A stretch of 64,000 nucleotides of DNA from Desulfobacterales bacterium (GCA_028277765.1 JANQFQ010000116.1:1-64000); one strand, 5' to 3'; counted from the stretch's first letter, positions 1 through 8,690 are shown. Notes: generated by a model not told the origin, from the letters alone. A program made the numbers and translations.

Positions 1-142
1 AGTCGATGAGTATAAAACCGAAAAGAAGAACAGCGACAAAAACCACCATGCATAATGCTATCAATGATGACCGGGTCACTGTTTTCTGCAAAACAGGCAA
101 AGTAGTATCGCTGGCTAAAAGAAAGGTAATATGTTTACTCAT
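1..142 (-). CDS. N-terminal fragment of a single-pass membrane protein, possibly an M23-family peptidase
   Basis: An open frame starts at ATG 142 on the minus strand and runs off the left edge, giving 47 residues. It begins MSKHITFLLASDTTLPVLQK, followed by a hydrophobic stretch at about residues 28-46 that looks like one membrane segment. The pattern of a short basic start, a 'TFLL-SD' strand and then a membrane helix resembles the N-termini of membrane-anchored M23 (LytM-type) peptidases in this group, but the catalytic domain lies outside the window, so that name is inference. No clear ribosome-binding site was found. Confidence 0.45.
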   Translation of the reverse strand, partial: MSKHITFLLASDTTLPVLQKTVTRSSLIALCMVVFVAVLLFGFILID

Positions 143-313
143 ATTAATTTTTGTTTCAGGTTATGATAAGTTTTAACTTCTGTCAGTTGTGGTTAAAAAA
201 ATCTGTTATTTAAAAAAGAGAACAATATTCAATATGTTAAGCTCTATACTTATACCATATGAAAAAAAGAAATGTCAAGATCGATACCTTTTTTGGCAGC
301 ATAAAGATGATAT

Positions 314-350
314 AAAAAAAAGAAGAGAGACGGTAAACGTCTCTCTTCTT
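314..350 (-). terminator. Rho-independent terminator of folD
   Basis: A perfect 13-bp stem (320-332 with 338-350, arm AAGAAGAGAGACG) has a 5-nt loop and is followed on the minus strand by a run of about eight T. It lies 27 nt past the folD stop codon. Confidence 0.85.
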
Positions 351-376
351 GTCAGTAGGAAAGATCTATTCAGATG

Positions 377-1285
377 TTAGATTCCAAGTTTGAACTTAAG
401 TGATCTCAGTGTATTTCGCATCAGCATAGTAATTGTCATCGGTCCCACACCGCCGGGTACAGGTGTGATGTATCCTGCAATCTCTTTGGCTTCATCAAAG
501 TCAACATCGCCTTTTAGAATGGCAACCATTCTGTCCGGGTTTTTCTTGCTTGGTTTTTCACCAACCCTGTTGACCCCAACATCAATAACGCATGCACCTG
601 GCTTAATCCATTCAGGCTTGACCAGACCGGCAACACCTGCGGCAACAATAAGAATGTCAGCACGTTTACAGTGCTCATCCATGTTTTTTGTCCGTGTATG
701 AACAATAGTTACCGTTGAGTTGGCACCGTCACCTTTTTGGAGCATCAAGTTTGCTATTGGTTTGCCGACGATATTTGAACGTCCTACCACAACAACCTCA
801 GCACCGCTTGTTTCAACACCTGCGCGTACAATCATTTCCTGGATACCGGCTGGGGTGCAGGGCGGAAACTTGATTTCATCGCCACCGATCATCAAACGGC
901 CTACATTAACGGGATGGAAACCGTCAACATCCTTGTCAGGATCAATGGCATTCAGTACTTTTTTATCGTCAATCCCTTTAGGGAGCGGGAGCTGAACAAG
1001 AATACCATTAATCGAATCATCTTTGTTATACTTGTCAACGAGCCCGAGCAGATCCTCTTCTGAAATATCCACAGGCTGCGTGTCCTGAATCTCGTGAAAA
1101 CCGAGTTCTTTAGCTGTTTTAATTTTAGCGGTTACATAAGACATGGATGCAGGATCTTCGCCCACGAGAATAGTCACAAGACCAGGGACTACGTTATGTT
1201 TTTCTTTAATCTCTTTAACGTCAGCCGCAATTTCCTCAAGTATTTGATCCCGGATTTCCGTGCCTTTAATTATTTGAGCTGTCAT
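377..1285 (-). CDS. folD: Bifunctional methylenetetrahydrofolate dehydrogenase / methenyltetrahydrofolate cyclohydrolase
   Basis: Cytosolic one-carbon enzyme: it oxidises 5,10-methylene-THF with NAD(P)+ and hydrolyses the methenyl product to 10-formyl-THF; in anaerobes it can also run in the reductive direction. The 302-residue length is typical. The catalytic residues align exactly with the E. coli numbering: Tyr50, Lys54 and Asp121 (in KDVDGFHPVNVGRL). The Rossmann motif VVVVGRSNIVGKP and the PCTPAG signature are present. ATG 1285 is preceded by AAAGGAGGAAAAC, a strong ribosome-binding site. It lies 89 nt downstream of argC on the same strand, so the two may be co-transcribed; a TATCGG/CCGATA dyad sits in the gap at 1347-1359. 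Cofactor preference cannot be read from the sequence. Confidence 0.97.
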   Translation of the reverse strand: MTAQIIKGTEIRDQILEEIAADVKEIKEKHNVVPGLVTILVGEDPASMSYVTAKIKTAKELGFHEIQDTQPVDISEEDLLGLVDKYNKDDSINGILVQLPLPKGIDDKKVLNAIDPDKDVDGFHPVNVGRLMIGGDEIKFPPCTPAGIQEMIVRAGVETSGAEVVVVGRSNIVGKPIANLMLQKGDGANSTVTIVHTRTKNMDEHCKRADILIVAAGVAGLVKPEWIKPGACVIDVGVNRVGEKPSKKNPDRMVAILKGDVDFDEAKEIAGYITPVPGGVGPMTITMLMRNTLRSLKFKLGI

Positions 1286-1374
1286 GTTTTCCTCCTTTTA
1301 AATAGATTAGTTGTTGGATTTATTAAAATTTATATATAATTTTCATTATCGGACCGATATAATTATCACTCTAC

Positions 1375-2412
1375 TTAAACGGGAAACGGAATATTATCAA
1401 GGCCTTTTTTCTCGTCAATTCCCATCATGATATTCATGTTCTGAACAGCCTGTCCAGCGGCCCCTTTTACCAGGTTGTCAATTACTGATACAAGTATCAC
1501 CCGGCTGTTCTGTTCGTCTATTTTAATTCCAATATCACAGTAATTAGTACAGCGTACATGTGAAATGTTCGGCAGTGTGTTTACAGGGCATATACGAACA
1601 AAGGGACTGTTTGAATAAAATGATGCCAGACAGTCCATGATGTCTTTCAGTTCCGCTTTTTTAGCAAGAGATGCATAGATGGTTGTAAGCATGCCGCGGG
1701 TTGCTGGAACAAGATGCGGCACAAATGTAATTGTGACGCTTTTTCCAGCCTCAGCAGTCAAGATCTCTTCCATTTCAGGTGTATGCCTGTGTTCAGTGAC
1801 TTTATATGCTTTGAACGATTCATTCACTTCGCAAAAGTGTGTGTTCAGTGATAAAGAACGTCCAGCACCACTTGTGCCTGATTTTGAATCAACAATGATC
1901 GATGTTGTGTCAAGAAAACCTGATTTCAGTAAAGGGATCAGTGGTAGCAGGGTGCTTGTGGGGTAACAGCCTGGATTTCCAACCAATTGAGATCCTTTTA
2001 TATCGTCATGGTATATCTCGCAAAGGCCGTATACTGCTTTTCCGAGCAGCTTCTTGGCTGTATGCGGCTGATAGCATGCTTCGTATTTGTCCGCGTTTTT
2101 GAACCTGAAATCAGCGGACAGGTCGATGACCTTTTTCCCATTATCGATCAGCTCAGGAACAAGCCCCATGGGAAGCTTGTGGGGCAGGGCAAGGAAAACA
2201 ATATCTGCCTGCTTACAGATATCTTTAACAGACTGTTCAGCGCAGACAAGATCTACAACCCCCTGCATCGATGGATACACTTCAGCAAAGGGAATCCCGG
2301 CATACTGCCGGGATGTTACGGCAATAAGATCAACTTCAGGATGACCGGTAAGTATCCTGACCAGTTCAGCACCTGCATATCCTGTAGCGCCTATGACGGC
2401 TGTTTTAACCAT
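1375..2412 (-). CDS. argC: N-acetyl-gamma-glutamyl-phosphate reductase
   Basis: Third step of arginine biosynthesis: NADPH-dependent reduction of N-acetylglutamyl phosphate to the semialdehyde. The N-terminal dinucleotide fold is GATGYAGAELVRIL, and the catalytic cysteine is Cys149 in GNPGCYPTST. HRHTPEM carries the family His that assists catalysis. Its 345 residues match the family. ATG 2412 has TGGAGA 6 nt upstream. No other arg gene lies beside it; the neighbours are capA-like upstream and folD downstream. Confidence 0.97.
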   Translation of the reverse strand: MVKTAVIGATGYAGAELVRILTGHPEVDLIAVTSRQYAGIPFAEVYPSMQGVVDLVCAEQSVKDICKQADIVFLALPHKLPMGLVPELIDNGKKVIDLSADFRFKNADKYEACYQPHTAKKLLGKAVYGLCEIYHDDIKGSQLVGNPGCYPTSTLLPLIPLLKSGFLDTTSIIVDSKSGTSGAGRSLSLNTHFCEVNESFKAYKVTEHRHTPEMEEILTAEAGKSVTITFVPHLVPATRGMLTTIYASLAKKAELKDIMDCLASFYSNSPFVRICPVNTLPNISHVRCTNYCDIGIKIDEQNSRVILVSVIDNLVKGAAGQAVQNMNIMMGIDEKKGLDNIPFPV

Positions 2413-2490
2413 GCTGTCTCCAAAGTTTACTACAATTATTACAAAAAAAGTGTGTACCAGAGGCTGAAAACATTTTCAAGGATTATAATA

Positions 2491-2518
2491 GATATATGGA
2501 AAGTATCTGTTGTGTCAA
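2491..2518 (-). promoter_or_regulatory. Candidate sigma-70-type promoter for argC
   Basis: On the minus strand TTGACA (2518-2513) is followed after 16 nt by TATATC (2496-2491); a TATAAT also occurs at 2487-2482. The site lies between the capA-like stop codon and argC, suggesting argC has its own promoter. Prediction from consensus only. Confidence 0.4.
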
Positions 2519-2523
2519 TCGGG

Positions 2524-3924
2524 CTAAAATTCCCATTCGCCATTTTTATCAAGCAGAAGCGCGTTTTCTCCGAAATCTGTCCGGCTCAGCTCGTTAAGCA
2601 GAAGAATAGAGTACCCTTTAGGATCAATTGCTGGGACAGCCTGATGGTTGAGGATAAGGGGAATGACATTAACTTTTTTTAATTTCCCCTGGGCTGTCAG
2701 AATGACATTAAAAACTGCTGAATACTTCAGGTCTCCGGATGTTGAAAAACTTAAATAACCGAGAAAATTACCCAGGCTATAAAAAATAGCTTTTCCCTTA
2801 TAGTGTTCGATACCCCTAAGGGCATGGGGGCCATGGCCGATGACAAGATCAGCCCCTTCATCTATCATTGCGTGAGAGAATTTCCTGACATCCCCCCTAA
2901 GTTCACCATAGAAAAACTCTTTTTTTCTAGGGGTATGTGCGGCGCTGATCCCTTCCGCGCCGGCGTGAAAACTGACAACCACAAGATCGGTACTTTTTCT
3001 CATCTGGCGTACCAGGGAGATGCATTCGGTGAGGTTGTTAATGCTCACACAATAATAATTGGTTGACACGCCTAGAAACCCGATTTTTATGTTATTGGTC
3101 TCGACAATAGCATATGGATGACCTGTATGCCCGAAATAATGAATTCCCTGTTTGTCGAGGTTTAAGGTAGTTTCTTTAATACCTTTGGGGCCAAAATCAT
3201 TTATATGATTGTTTGCCAGGCCAACGATTGTAAGCCCTGCATTTTTAAGGGTTTTTGCGTATTCCGGAGGTGTGCGGAAAATATAATATTTCTTTTTATG
3301 TGCCGGTTTTGTGGAGTTTCGGGCTGTGGTCAGGGGACCTTCAAGATTGCCAAAAACAATATCGCCTTTTAATACTGTACGGGTCCCGTCAAACAGCTGG
3401 TTTCCGTTTTCACGTGGCAGGTTTGAAACACCACGGAAATCACTCCCCATCATAATATCACCAACGCAGGTAAAGGCTATCTCACCAGGTCTGCTCCCTT
3501 TCCATAAAGCAGGGCTTTTAAAGAAAACAGGTTGATCCTTAACACGGTTTTCCCGGTCTAGGTATTGTAATGCGATATTGTAATATTTATCCAGATCTTC
3601 CTGTTCAGGAGAATACTGCCGGGTCATATCCCAATGAGTAATCGTTTTTTTCCATTCTTTTTTTTCCCAGTATACCCAGCCTGTTTCCCAGTGAATCCTT
3701 CCGTTTGAAGGATCAAGCGCGAGTGCCTTCAGCAGCATTTTTTCAGCAGGTTCAAGATCGTGATTAATCAGGTATTTTATACCTTTCTGAAAAAACATCT
3801 CTGCTTTTGCGTTTTTAGAAACAGTTGTTTGCCCAAAACAGGTTAAACAAACAATATGATGCAGAGAAAAAAAAAGGAAGAAGGTTATATAGAAAAGAGA
3901 GTGTCTATTAATAAGATTACGCAT
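2524..3924 (-). CDS. CapA/PgsA-type metallophosphatase-fold protein with TPR segment
   Basis: A 466-residue exported protein. Residues about 8-31 form a hydrophobic signal sequence or membrane anchor. Residues about 38-125 look like TPR helices (FFQKGIKYL, LLKALALDPSNG, WVYWEKKEWKKTI). Residues about 149-430 are a CapA (PGA_cap) domain, with TCVGDIMMGSDF, LANNHINDFG, SFHAGAEG and GHGPHALRGIEHYKGK; Asp, Asn and His residues in these motifs are the metal-site positions of the calcineurin-like fold. Family members take part in poly-gamma-glutamate capsule synthesis or export, but no capB/capC is nearby, so the substrate is unknown. ATG 3924 overlaps the stop of the 59-aa gene upstream, which suggests translational coupling. 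Confidence 0.85.
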   Translation of the reverse strand: MRNLINRHSLFYITFFLFFSLHHIVCLTCFGQTTVSKNAKAEMFFQKGIKYLINHDLEPAEKMLLKALALDPSNGRIHWETGWVYWEKKEWKKTITHWDMTRQYSPEQEDLDKYYNIALQYLDRENRVKDQPVFFKSPALWKGSRPGEIAFTCVGDIMMGSDFRGVSNLPRENGNQLFDGTRTVLKGDIVFGNLEGPLTTARNSTKPAHKKKYYIFRTPPEYAKTLKNAGLTIVGLANNHINDFGPKGIKETTLNLDKQGIHYFGHTGHPYAIVETNNIKIGFLGVSTNYYCVSINNLTECISLVRQMRKSTDLVVVSFHAGAEGISAAHTPRKKEFFYGELRGDVRKFSHAMIDEGADLVIGHGPHALRGIEHYKGKAIFYSLGNFLGYLSFSTSGDLKYSAVFNVILTAQGKLKKVNVIPLILNHQAVPAIDPKGYSILLLNELSRTDFGENALLLDKNGEWEF

Positions 3925-4096
3925 ACACTGGGTTGGATCCTTCTGGTTTTATACAGTCAGGTCCGTTGTTTCTCGCGGAATTGACAATGGTTGATACAGG
4001 ATATCCTGTAATGTTGAGGACATATCCTGTCCTAAGGATTTTTTCAAGGCTTTTCATCTCCTGTAAGGCGGTATCAAGCCATATGTTAAGCGTCAT
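3917..4096 (-). CDS. Small uncharacterised protein (59 aa) between HD-domain and CapA-like genes
   Basis: The start codon lies inside the last codons of the HD gene (ATGACGCTTAA joins start and stop), and the stop overlaps the capA-like ATG (TATGCGTAA). This double overlap is the main argument that it is a real, translationally coupled gene. The protein begins MTLNIWLDTALQEMKSLEKI, probably a helix, followed by GYVLNITGYPVSTIVNS; there is no membrane segment or known motif. A longer frame starting at 4159 would overlap the HD gene far more and is less likely. Function unknown. Confidence 0.55.
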   Translation of the reverse strand: MTLNIWLDTALQEMKSLEKILRTGYVLNITGYPVSTIVNSARNNGPDCIKPEGSNPVYA

Positions 4097-4730
4097 ATCT
4101 TTGAATAATTTGCTTAATATATTTCTCGTCTCCCGTAAACTGTTTTTGAAGGATTTCACAGGTTTTATTTTTTGACAGACCTTTTTTATAGGCTCTGCTA
4201 TTTACAAGGGCATCATACATATCGACGACAGCGACAATTTGAGCTAGGTCAGATATGGTGATATCATTTTTTCTCCTTTCAGGTGTAGAACGGACGATTT
4301 CTCTTTGTTCCTGACCATCCCGGGGATAAGGATTATTTTGAAATTCATGATGGGCGACGACAATTTCTCTGACAGTATCAAAACCAAGATCCCGGAGTCC
4401 TTCAAAGACCAGACGCGGATGCTGTTCCACAAGGACTTTTTCCGAATGACTGAGCGATCCGTTTTTTGAAAGAACTTCGATGGGGATTTTTGTTTTTTCC
4501 ACATCATGAAGAAGGCCAGCAAACCCAAGATCAGTTAAGTCGCTTTTGTTTAGACAATTATCATATCCAAGGTCAATGCATAATAGTCCGACTCTCAGGC
4601 TGTGTTTGTATGTTTCCTGATGGTGGACCTTAAGGGAAACGATCAGTCCCTTTATATTTTTTTCCTGAAGGAGATGGTTAAATAGCCCGCGGCTTTCAGA
4701 GTGAAGTGTGGTTGGGAACATCATTTCCAT
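4086..4730 (-). CDS. HD-domain phosphohydrolase, divergent HD-GYP type
   Basis: 214 residues, about one HD-GYP domain with no receiver. The metal-binding series is intact: His43, His75-Asp76, His104, His127-His128 and Asp170 (in VDMYDALVNSRAYKK). It departs from classical HD-GYP proteins: HDIGK reads HDVEK, and the GYP loop reads HHEFQNNPYP. Family members cleave cyclic di-GMP; with the altered GYP loop the substrate is uncertain. ATG 4730 has GGAGA 7 nt upstream. It is the first gene of the overlapping trio with the 59-aa and CapA-like genes. The four PilZ proteins in this window make a cyclic di-GMP role plausible, but that is inference. Confidence 0.75.
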   Translation of the reverse strand: MEMMFPTTLHSESRGLFNHLLQEKNIKGLIVSLKVHHQETYKHSLRVGLLCIDLGYDNCLNKSDLTDLGFAGLLHDVEKTKIPIEVLSKNGSLSHSEKVLVEQHPRLVFEGLRDLGFDTVREIVVAHHEFQNNPYPRDGQEQREIVRSTPERRKNDITISDLAQIVAVVDMYDALVNSRAYKKGLSKNKTCEILQKQFTGDEKYIKQIIQRYDA

Positions 4731-5038
4731 GTGTGGTCTCCGCGATTAATGACTTATGTTTAACCTGGAATCTGTATTGAAAATTGTCTGCGGTTTGTTG
4801 TGTTCGATACGATTCTCGTTGAAAATTCCAGTTTAATAATAATCTGTAACCCCTTTATATAATGCGCAACAAATTAACTTCACAAGAGATAATTTCAATT
4901 TAAATAAAGTTTTAACCGAAGATAAAAAAAAGTCTTTATTTTCATGTAGATATCAGCTAATGAAAAAATGTTTCAAGAAATGTTTTTGAACATTTATAAT
5001 AATAAACAAATCGTCTAAAGCAGAATAAGGAGCGACAC
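4731..5038. other. Divergent intergenic region between the HD-domain and LUD genes
   Basis: 308 nt, AT-rich, between two divergently transcribed genes, so it must hold promoters in both directions. I see no convincing -35/-10 pair, repeat or small gene beyond the ribosome-binding site AAGGAG before 5039. Confidence 0.5.
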
Positions 5039-5692
5039 ATGGACAATCCGATTAAAAGTTACTGGGATTTCAGGCTTGGGGATTTGAAAAATAGTTTGGA
5101 GGCGAATAATTTTGAAGTTTATTTAGCAGAGAGTTCAGTCCAGGCAAAAGAGATTGTGCTGGAGAAGATTATACCGGAAATAGATGCGAAAAGCATTTCC
5201 TGGGGAGGCTCAAAAACCTTTGTTGATTCAGGACTTTACGACGCGTTGAAGCAAGAGGCCAGCCTGAATGTCCTTGATACTTTTGAAAAGGATGTAAAAT
5301 CTGATGAGATGCTGCAGCGGAGGAGGGAGGCCCTGCTTGCTGACCTGTTTATCACCGGCACCAATGCTGTGACCGAAACAGGTGAGCTTGTCAATCTTGA
5401 TATGATTGGTAACCGGATTGCAGCAATTACATTCGGTCCCCGGCATGTCATTATTCTGGTAGGCAGGAACAAGATTGTTCCGGATGTTCAGGAAGCGATG
5501 GTCCGCATTAAAAATTACACGGCACCGGTGAATATTATGCGTCTGGAGAAGAAAACACCTTGTTTAAAAAGCTCTGTGTGTGAAGACTGCACTAGTCCTG
5601 AACGTATCTGCAACACCTGGACTATAACTGAAAAGTCCTTTCCAAAAGGGAGAGTAAAAGTTGTTTTGATCAATGAGGATCTGGGGTTTTAG
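5039..5692 (+). CDS. LUD-domain (DUF162, LutC/YkgG-like) protein with C-terminal Cys cluster
   Basis: 217 residues covering a single LUD domain: SISWGGSKTF, GTNAVTETGELVNLDMIGNR, FGPRHVIILVGRNKIV and VRIKNYTAPVN are the family signatures. It ends with a four-cysteine set, Cys175, Cys181, Cys184 and Cys191 (CEDCTSPERIC), found in the anaerobe branch of the family and possibly a metal or Fe-S site. LUD proteins occur in lactate-oxidising complexes, but no lutA/lutB partner is adjacent, so a lactate role is not shown. ATG 5039 follows AAGGAGCGACAC. The nitrilase-family gene starts 45 nt downstream and may share the transcript. Confidence 0.85.
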   Translation: MDNPIKSYWDFRLGDLKNSLEANNFEVYLAESSVQAKEIVLEKIIPEIDAKSISWGGSKTFVDSGLYDALKQEASLNVLDTFEKDVKSDEMLQRRREALLADLFITGTNAVTETGELVNLDMIGNRIAAITFGPRHVIILVGRNKIVPDVQEAMVRIKNYTAPVNIMRLEKKTPCLKSSVCEDCTSPERICNTWTITEKSFPKGRVKVVLINEDLGF

Positions 5693-5737
5693 TCTGATAT
5701 AAAAAGCCTGGCCATTAGGTCTTCAGGTTAAAAAAAG

Positions 5738-6514
5738 ATGACGATGCAAGATTTAAAAGTGACATTAATACAGACTGAGCCCGCGTGGGAAGATATTCAT
5801 GCGAACCTGGCTTTGTTTGATAAAAAGATTAATACGATTAATGAAGAGACAGACCTGATTGTTCTCCCCGAGATGTTTACTACCGGTTTTAGCAGGAATG
5901 TAACGGAACTCGCGCAGGATATGAGTGGCACCGCTGTCAGTTGGATGCTTCGGAAAGCGGAGCAGGAAAATGCTGATATTACAGGGAGTGTCATCATCAA
6001 AGAAAAAGGCGCGTTTTTTAACCGGCTATTGTGGGCAAAACCTGATGGCGGGATGTTTTCATATGATAAGAAGCATCTTTTCCGCATGTCAGGCGAAGAG
6101 AAAATATTCAGTCCTGGGAAAGAGAGACTTGTTGTTGAGCTTCATGGATGGCGCATCATGCCGTTTATATGCTATGACCTTCGATTTCCCCGCTGGACGA
6201 GAAATACGGATAATATTTATGACCTGGCACTGTTTGTGGCAAACTGGCCGGAAGAACGGTCAGAACACTGGCGGGTACTTCTCCAGGCACGAGCTATCGA
6301 GAATCAGTCTTATGTGGTGGGTGTAAACCGTATCGGTGTTGATGGCAACCAATATGCTTTTAGTGGAGATTCATCCGTGATTGATCCGCTGGGGAATATT
6401 CTTTTTCATAAAAAAAATAAAGAGAGCGTTTACACAATCGCTTTATCGAGGGATGTTCTACAGGATTACAGGGAGAATTTTCCCGCGTGGATGGATGCTG
6501 ATAATGTAAAATAA
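5738..6514 (+). CDS. Carbon-nitrogen hydrolase, YafV-like omega-amidase branch
   Basis: 258 residues, one nitrilase-superfamily domain. The catalytic triad is visible: Glu45 (LPEMFTTGFS), Lys111 (FSYDKKHLFR) and Cys145 (PFICYDLRFP). The TTGFS, YDKKHLF and CYDLRFPRW strings are those of the YafV/omega-amidase branch, which hydrolyses 2-oxoglutaramate or 2-oxosuccinamate and so repairs transamination by-products in methionine salvage. Cytosolic, no signal sequence. Either ATG 5738 or ATG 5744 could be the start; the AGG upstream suits both poorly. The stop codon runs directly into a dispersed repeat. Confidence 0.88.
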   Translation: MTMQDLKVTLIQTEPAWEDIHANLALFDKKINTINEETDLIVLPEMFTTGFSRNVTELAQDMSGTAVSWMLRKAEQENADITGSVIIKEKGAFFNRLLWAKPDGGMFSYDKKHLFRMSGEEKIFSPGKERLVVELHGWRIMPFICYDLRFPRWTRNTDNIYDLALFVANWPEERSEHWRVLLQARAIENQSYVVGVNRIGVDGNQYAFSGDSSVIDPLGNILFHKKNKESVYTIALSRDVLQDYRENFPAWMDADNVK

Positions 6515-6657
6515 GTGCCTAAAGTGCGCTAAAGTGCCTAAAGTTGTGCTATCGCTTCGCTCTGTCAGTTTTAAAAAAATCGTGGTCGTGATCTAAAATG
6601 GTGGGCACAGCCCACTTTACAATGTACTTAAGTTAAACATAGTGCCTAAGTGGTGGC
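6513..6657. repeat. Dispersed non-coding repeat, short copy related to 57335-57704
   Basis: Begins with three AAGTGCCTAAAGT-like units, then TATCGCTTCGCTCTGTC (6550-6566, identical to 57385-57401), a GTGGTCGTGATC word and GTGGGCACAGCCCAC followed by TACAATG. The same words occur in the same order in the 370-bp element at 57335. It fills the whole gap between the convergent nitrilase and nucleoside transporter genes. Confidence 0.7.
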
Positions 6658-7899
6658 TCAGCCGATAATACCAACAACAGCTCCTGTCATACAGGTGGCA
6701 AATGTCCCTGCCACTATGGATCGGAAGCCAAGACCAACAATCTCATCCCGCCGTTCCGGCGCCATTGTGCCAAGCCCTCCTATCATTATTCCAAGACTGC
6801 CAGGATTCGCAAAACCGCACATGGCGTATGTTATGATAAGAAGACTTCTGGGGTTTAACGTCCCTTCCGGAAGTTTACTAAGCGCGTCGTAAGCCAAAAA
6901 CTCATTTAAAACGGTTTTTATACCCATGAGTGAACCCGCGACAGGCGCTTCTTCCCACGGAATTCCCATAAGCCATACTATCGGCGCTATGATCCATCCA
7001 AGCATCCGTTCCAGTGTGATCGGGCTGTCGCTGACATGGGGTAGGAACCCGAGGACTATATTTATGAGATGGACAAGGGAAACCAGTACGATGAGCATGG
7101 CAATGATGTTGATCAGAAGCTGTACACCAGATATGGTGCCCCTGGTTATGGCATCCATGGAACTAGACGCTTCTTCAGGTGCTACCAGTTCACCGGAAGT
7201 GGGTTCTGATGTTTCCGGTATCATTATTTTTGAAACCATCACGGCAGCAGGAACGCTGATAATTGACGCTGTCAGTATATGTCCCATGATACCCGGGATT
7301 ACAGGTTGTAATATGCTTGCATATAGCACCATCACTGTTCCGGCTATTGTGGCCATACCGCATGTCATAATGGTGAAAAGTTCGCTCCTGGTCATATCTT
7401 TTAGGTAAGGTCTGATGAGAAGCGGGGCCTCAACCATTCCGATGAAAACATTGGCAGAAACACCTAGGCCTTCGGCACCGCCGATGCGCATGGTTTTCCG
7501 TAGACACCATGAAAATCCTTTTACGATAAGCGGGAGAATTCTCCAATAAAATAGAAGAGATGACAGTGCGCTCATAACGAGAACAAGGACAAGACCCCTG
7601 AACCCAAGGATGTATGTGGCGGTCGGATTAGATACGGTGAAAGGTAGGTCGCCTCCTCCGATATAACCGAATACAAAGGCCGTGCCCTTCTCGGTGGACT
7701 GCACAAGGCAGAGTACAATCTGGTTGAGTGACTCAAAACAGTCCCTGAAAAAAGTTATTTTTAACAGAATCAGCGCGATAATAAACTGGAGCATTATACC
7801 AGTTATCATCATTTTTGGATGGACTTTAGTCCTATGTTCACTCAGCATCCATGCCATAGCTGTGAAGACAAATAATCCTGCGAAACCCTGGATATTCAT
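6658..7899 (-). CDS. Concentrative nucleoside transporter (CNT/NupC family)
   Basis: 413-residue polytopic inner-membrane protein with about ten hydrophobic segments, the usual size for bacterial CNT proteins that import nucleosides with H+ or Na+. Family signatures: GLGVSANVFIGMVEAPLLIR, which contains the substrate-binding segment, and AMCGFANPGSLGIMIGGLG near the C-terminus. ATG 7899 is preceded by AAAGGAAGAAAAA. It is a single gene between a repeat and the divergently transcribed cold-shock gene. Which nucleosides it takes, and the coupling ion, cannot be told from the sequence. Confidence 0.93.
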   Translation of the reverse strand: MNIQGFAGLFVFTAMAWMLSEHRTKVHPKMMITGIMLQFIIALILLKITFFRDCFESLNQIVLCLVQSTEKGTAFVFGYIGGGDLPFTVSNPTATYILGFRGLVLVLVMSALSSLLFYWRILPLIVKGFSWCLRKTMRIGGAEGLGVSANVFIGMVEAPLLIRPYLKDMTRSELFTIMTCGMATIAGTVMVLYASILQPVIPGIMGHILTASIISVPAAVMVSKIMIPETSEPTSGELVAPEEASSSMDAITRGTISGVQLLINIIAMLIVLVSLVHLINIVLGFLPHVSDSPITLERMLGWIIAPIVWLMGIPWEEAPVAGSLMGIKTVLNEFLAYDALSKLPEGTLNPRSLLIITYAMCGFANPGSLGIMIGGLGTMAPERRDEIVGLGFRSIVAGTFATCMTGAVVGIIG

Positions 7900-8304
7900 T
7901 TTTTCTTCCTTTCCGTTCTTTTATCAGGTTCGACGTAACCAGCTTCTTGATATCTTTAAGAACTGCTTTTTAATACAAGAGAGTATAAAATTTTTTGATT
8001 GATAACAGATGCGGCTGAACATGTCCACATGTTCCTTGTTCAATTTTTATTTTTGTTTTAAATATTTGTTCGTATTTGTTTGCTTTTTTAAATTTTTTTT
8101 TATATAGATTTTTTAACAAAAATGAATTTTTTTCATAAATAAAAACTCCTGTAAATAGACAAAAAAAATGTAAGATATATTTTTTAGAGGGTACTGGTTA
8201 TCCACTTATTATTTTTATCATGGCTGGCTTAAGATGATGCTTGTACGATTATAAGGCTAGGATAACCGGAAAGATGGCAGAAATTATTTATAGAGGTTTA
8301 CATT
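7900..8304. other. AT-rich divergent region between nucleoside transporter and cold-shock genes
   Basis: 405 nt, very AT-rich, with long T and A runs around 8035-8175. It must carry the promoters of both flanking genes and the 5' leader of the cold-shock mRNA. TGGCAGAAATTATTTA at 8275 resembles a sigma-54 site but lacks the -12 GC. A 16-codon frame overlapping the cold-shock start was not accepted. Confidence 0.4.
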
Positions 8305-8583
8305 ATGGCAAACGGTACAGTTAAGTGGTTTAGCAACAAAAAGGGATTTGGTTTTATTGAACAGGAAAATGGAGAAGATGTGTTTGTGCATTTTACTTCG
8401 ATTAACATGTCTGGCTTCAAGACCCTTAATGAAGGGGAAAAAGTAACATTTGATATTGAAAAGGGTGACAGGGGGTTATCGGCAAAAAATGTTCAAAAAG
8501 CAGGCGCCTCCGGAGATACTCAAGCTCAATCAGATACTCAGCAGGATGATCCGCCACCGGATGATGCCGGAGACACTGCGTAG
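8305..8583 (+). CDS. Cold-shock domain protein (CspA family) with acidic tail
   Basis: Residues 1-67 are a complete cold-shock domain, a five-stranded RNA/ssDNA-binding barrel: [18 protein letters not shown] contains RNP1 (KGFGFI), and VFVHFT is RNP2. Members act as RNA chaperones. The protein has 92 residues instead of the usual 65-70; the extra 25 or so form an Asp/Gln/Pro-rich acidic tail with no recognised domain. ATG 8305 follows AGAGGTTTACATT. It is monocistronic: the next promoter candidate lies 43 nt past its stop codon. Whether it is actually cold-induced is not visible. Confidence 0.93.
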   Translation: MANGTVKWFSNKKGFGFIEQENGEDVFVHFTSINMSGFKTLNEGEKVTFDIEKGDRGLSAKNVQKAGASGDTQAQSDTQQDDPPPDDAGDTA

Positions 8584-8625
8584 AGCTCTCGGGTTTTTAA
8601 GTATAGTTATTTTTCAGAACAAAGC

Positions 8626-8654
8626 TTGACATTGAAATCTCATTACTATATTTC
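8626..8654 (+). promoter_or_regulatory. Candidate promoter of the aromatic amino acid operon
   Basis: TTGACA at 8626-8631 is followed by TATATT after 15 nt or TATTTC after 17 nt. It lies 37 nt before the leader peptide start, the right place to make the leader transcript. Consensus-based prediction only. Confidence 0.45.
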
Positions 8655-8690
8655 TTAATCCACTTTTTTGTTGTTAAAAAGGAAGTTGAA

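Noticed and set aside
1347-1359. TATCGG/CCGATA dyad between argC and folD as an argC terminator
   Set aside because: Short stem and no T run on the minus strand; at most an operator-like dyad.
8275-8290. TGGCAGAAATTATTTA as a sigma-54 promoter for the cold-shock gene
   Set aside because: The -12 GC is absent, and no enhancer-type dyad lies upstream.
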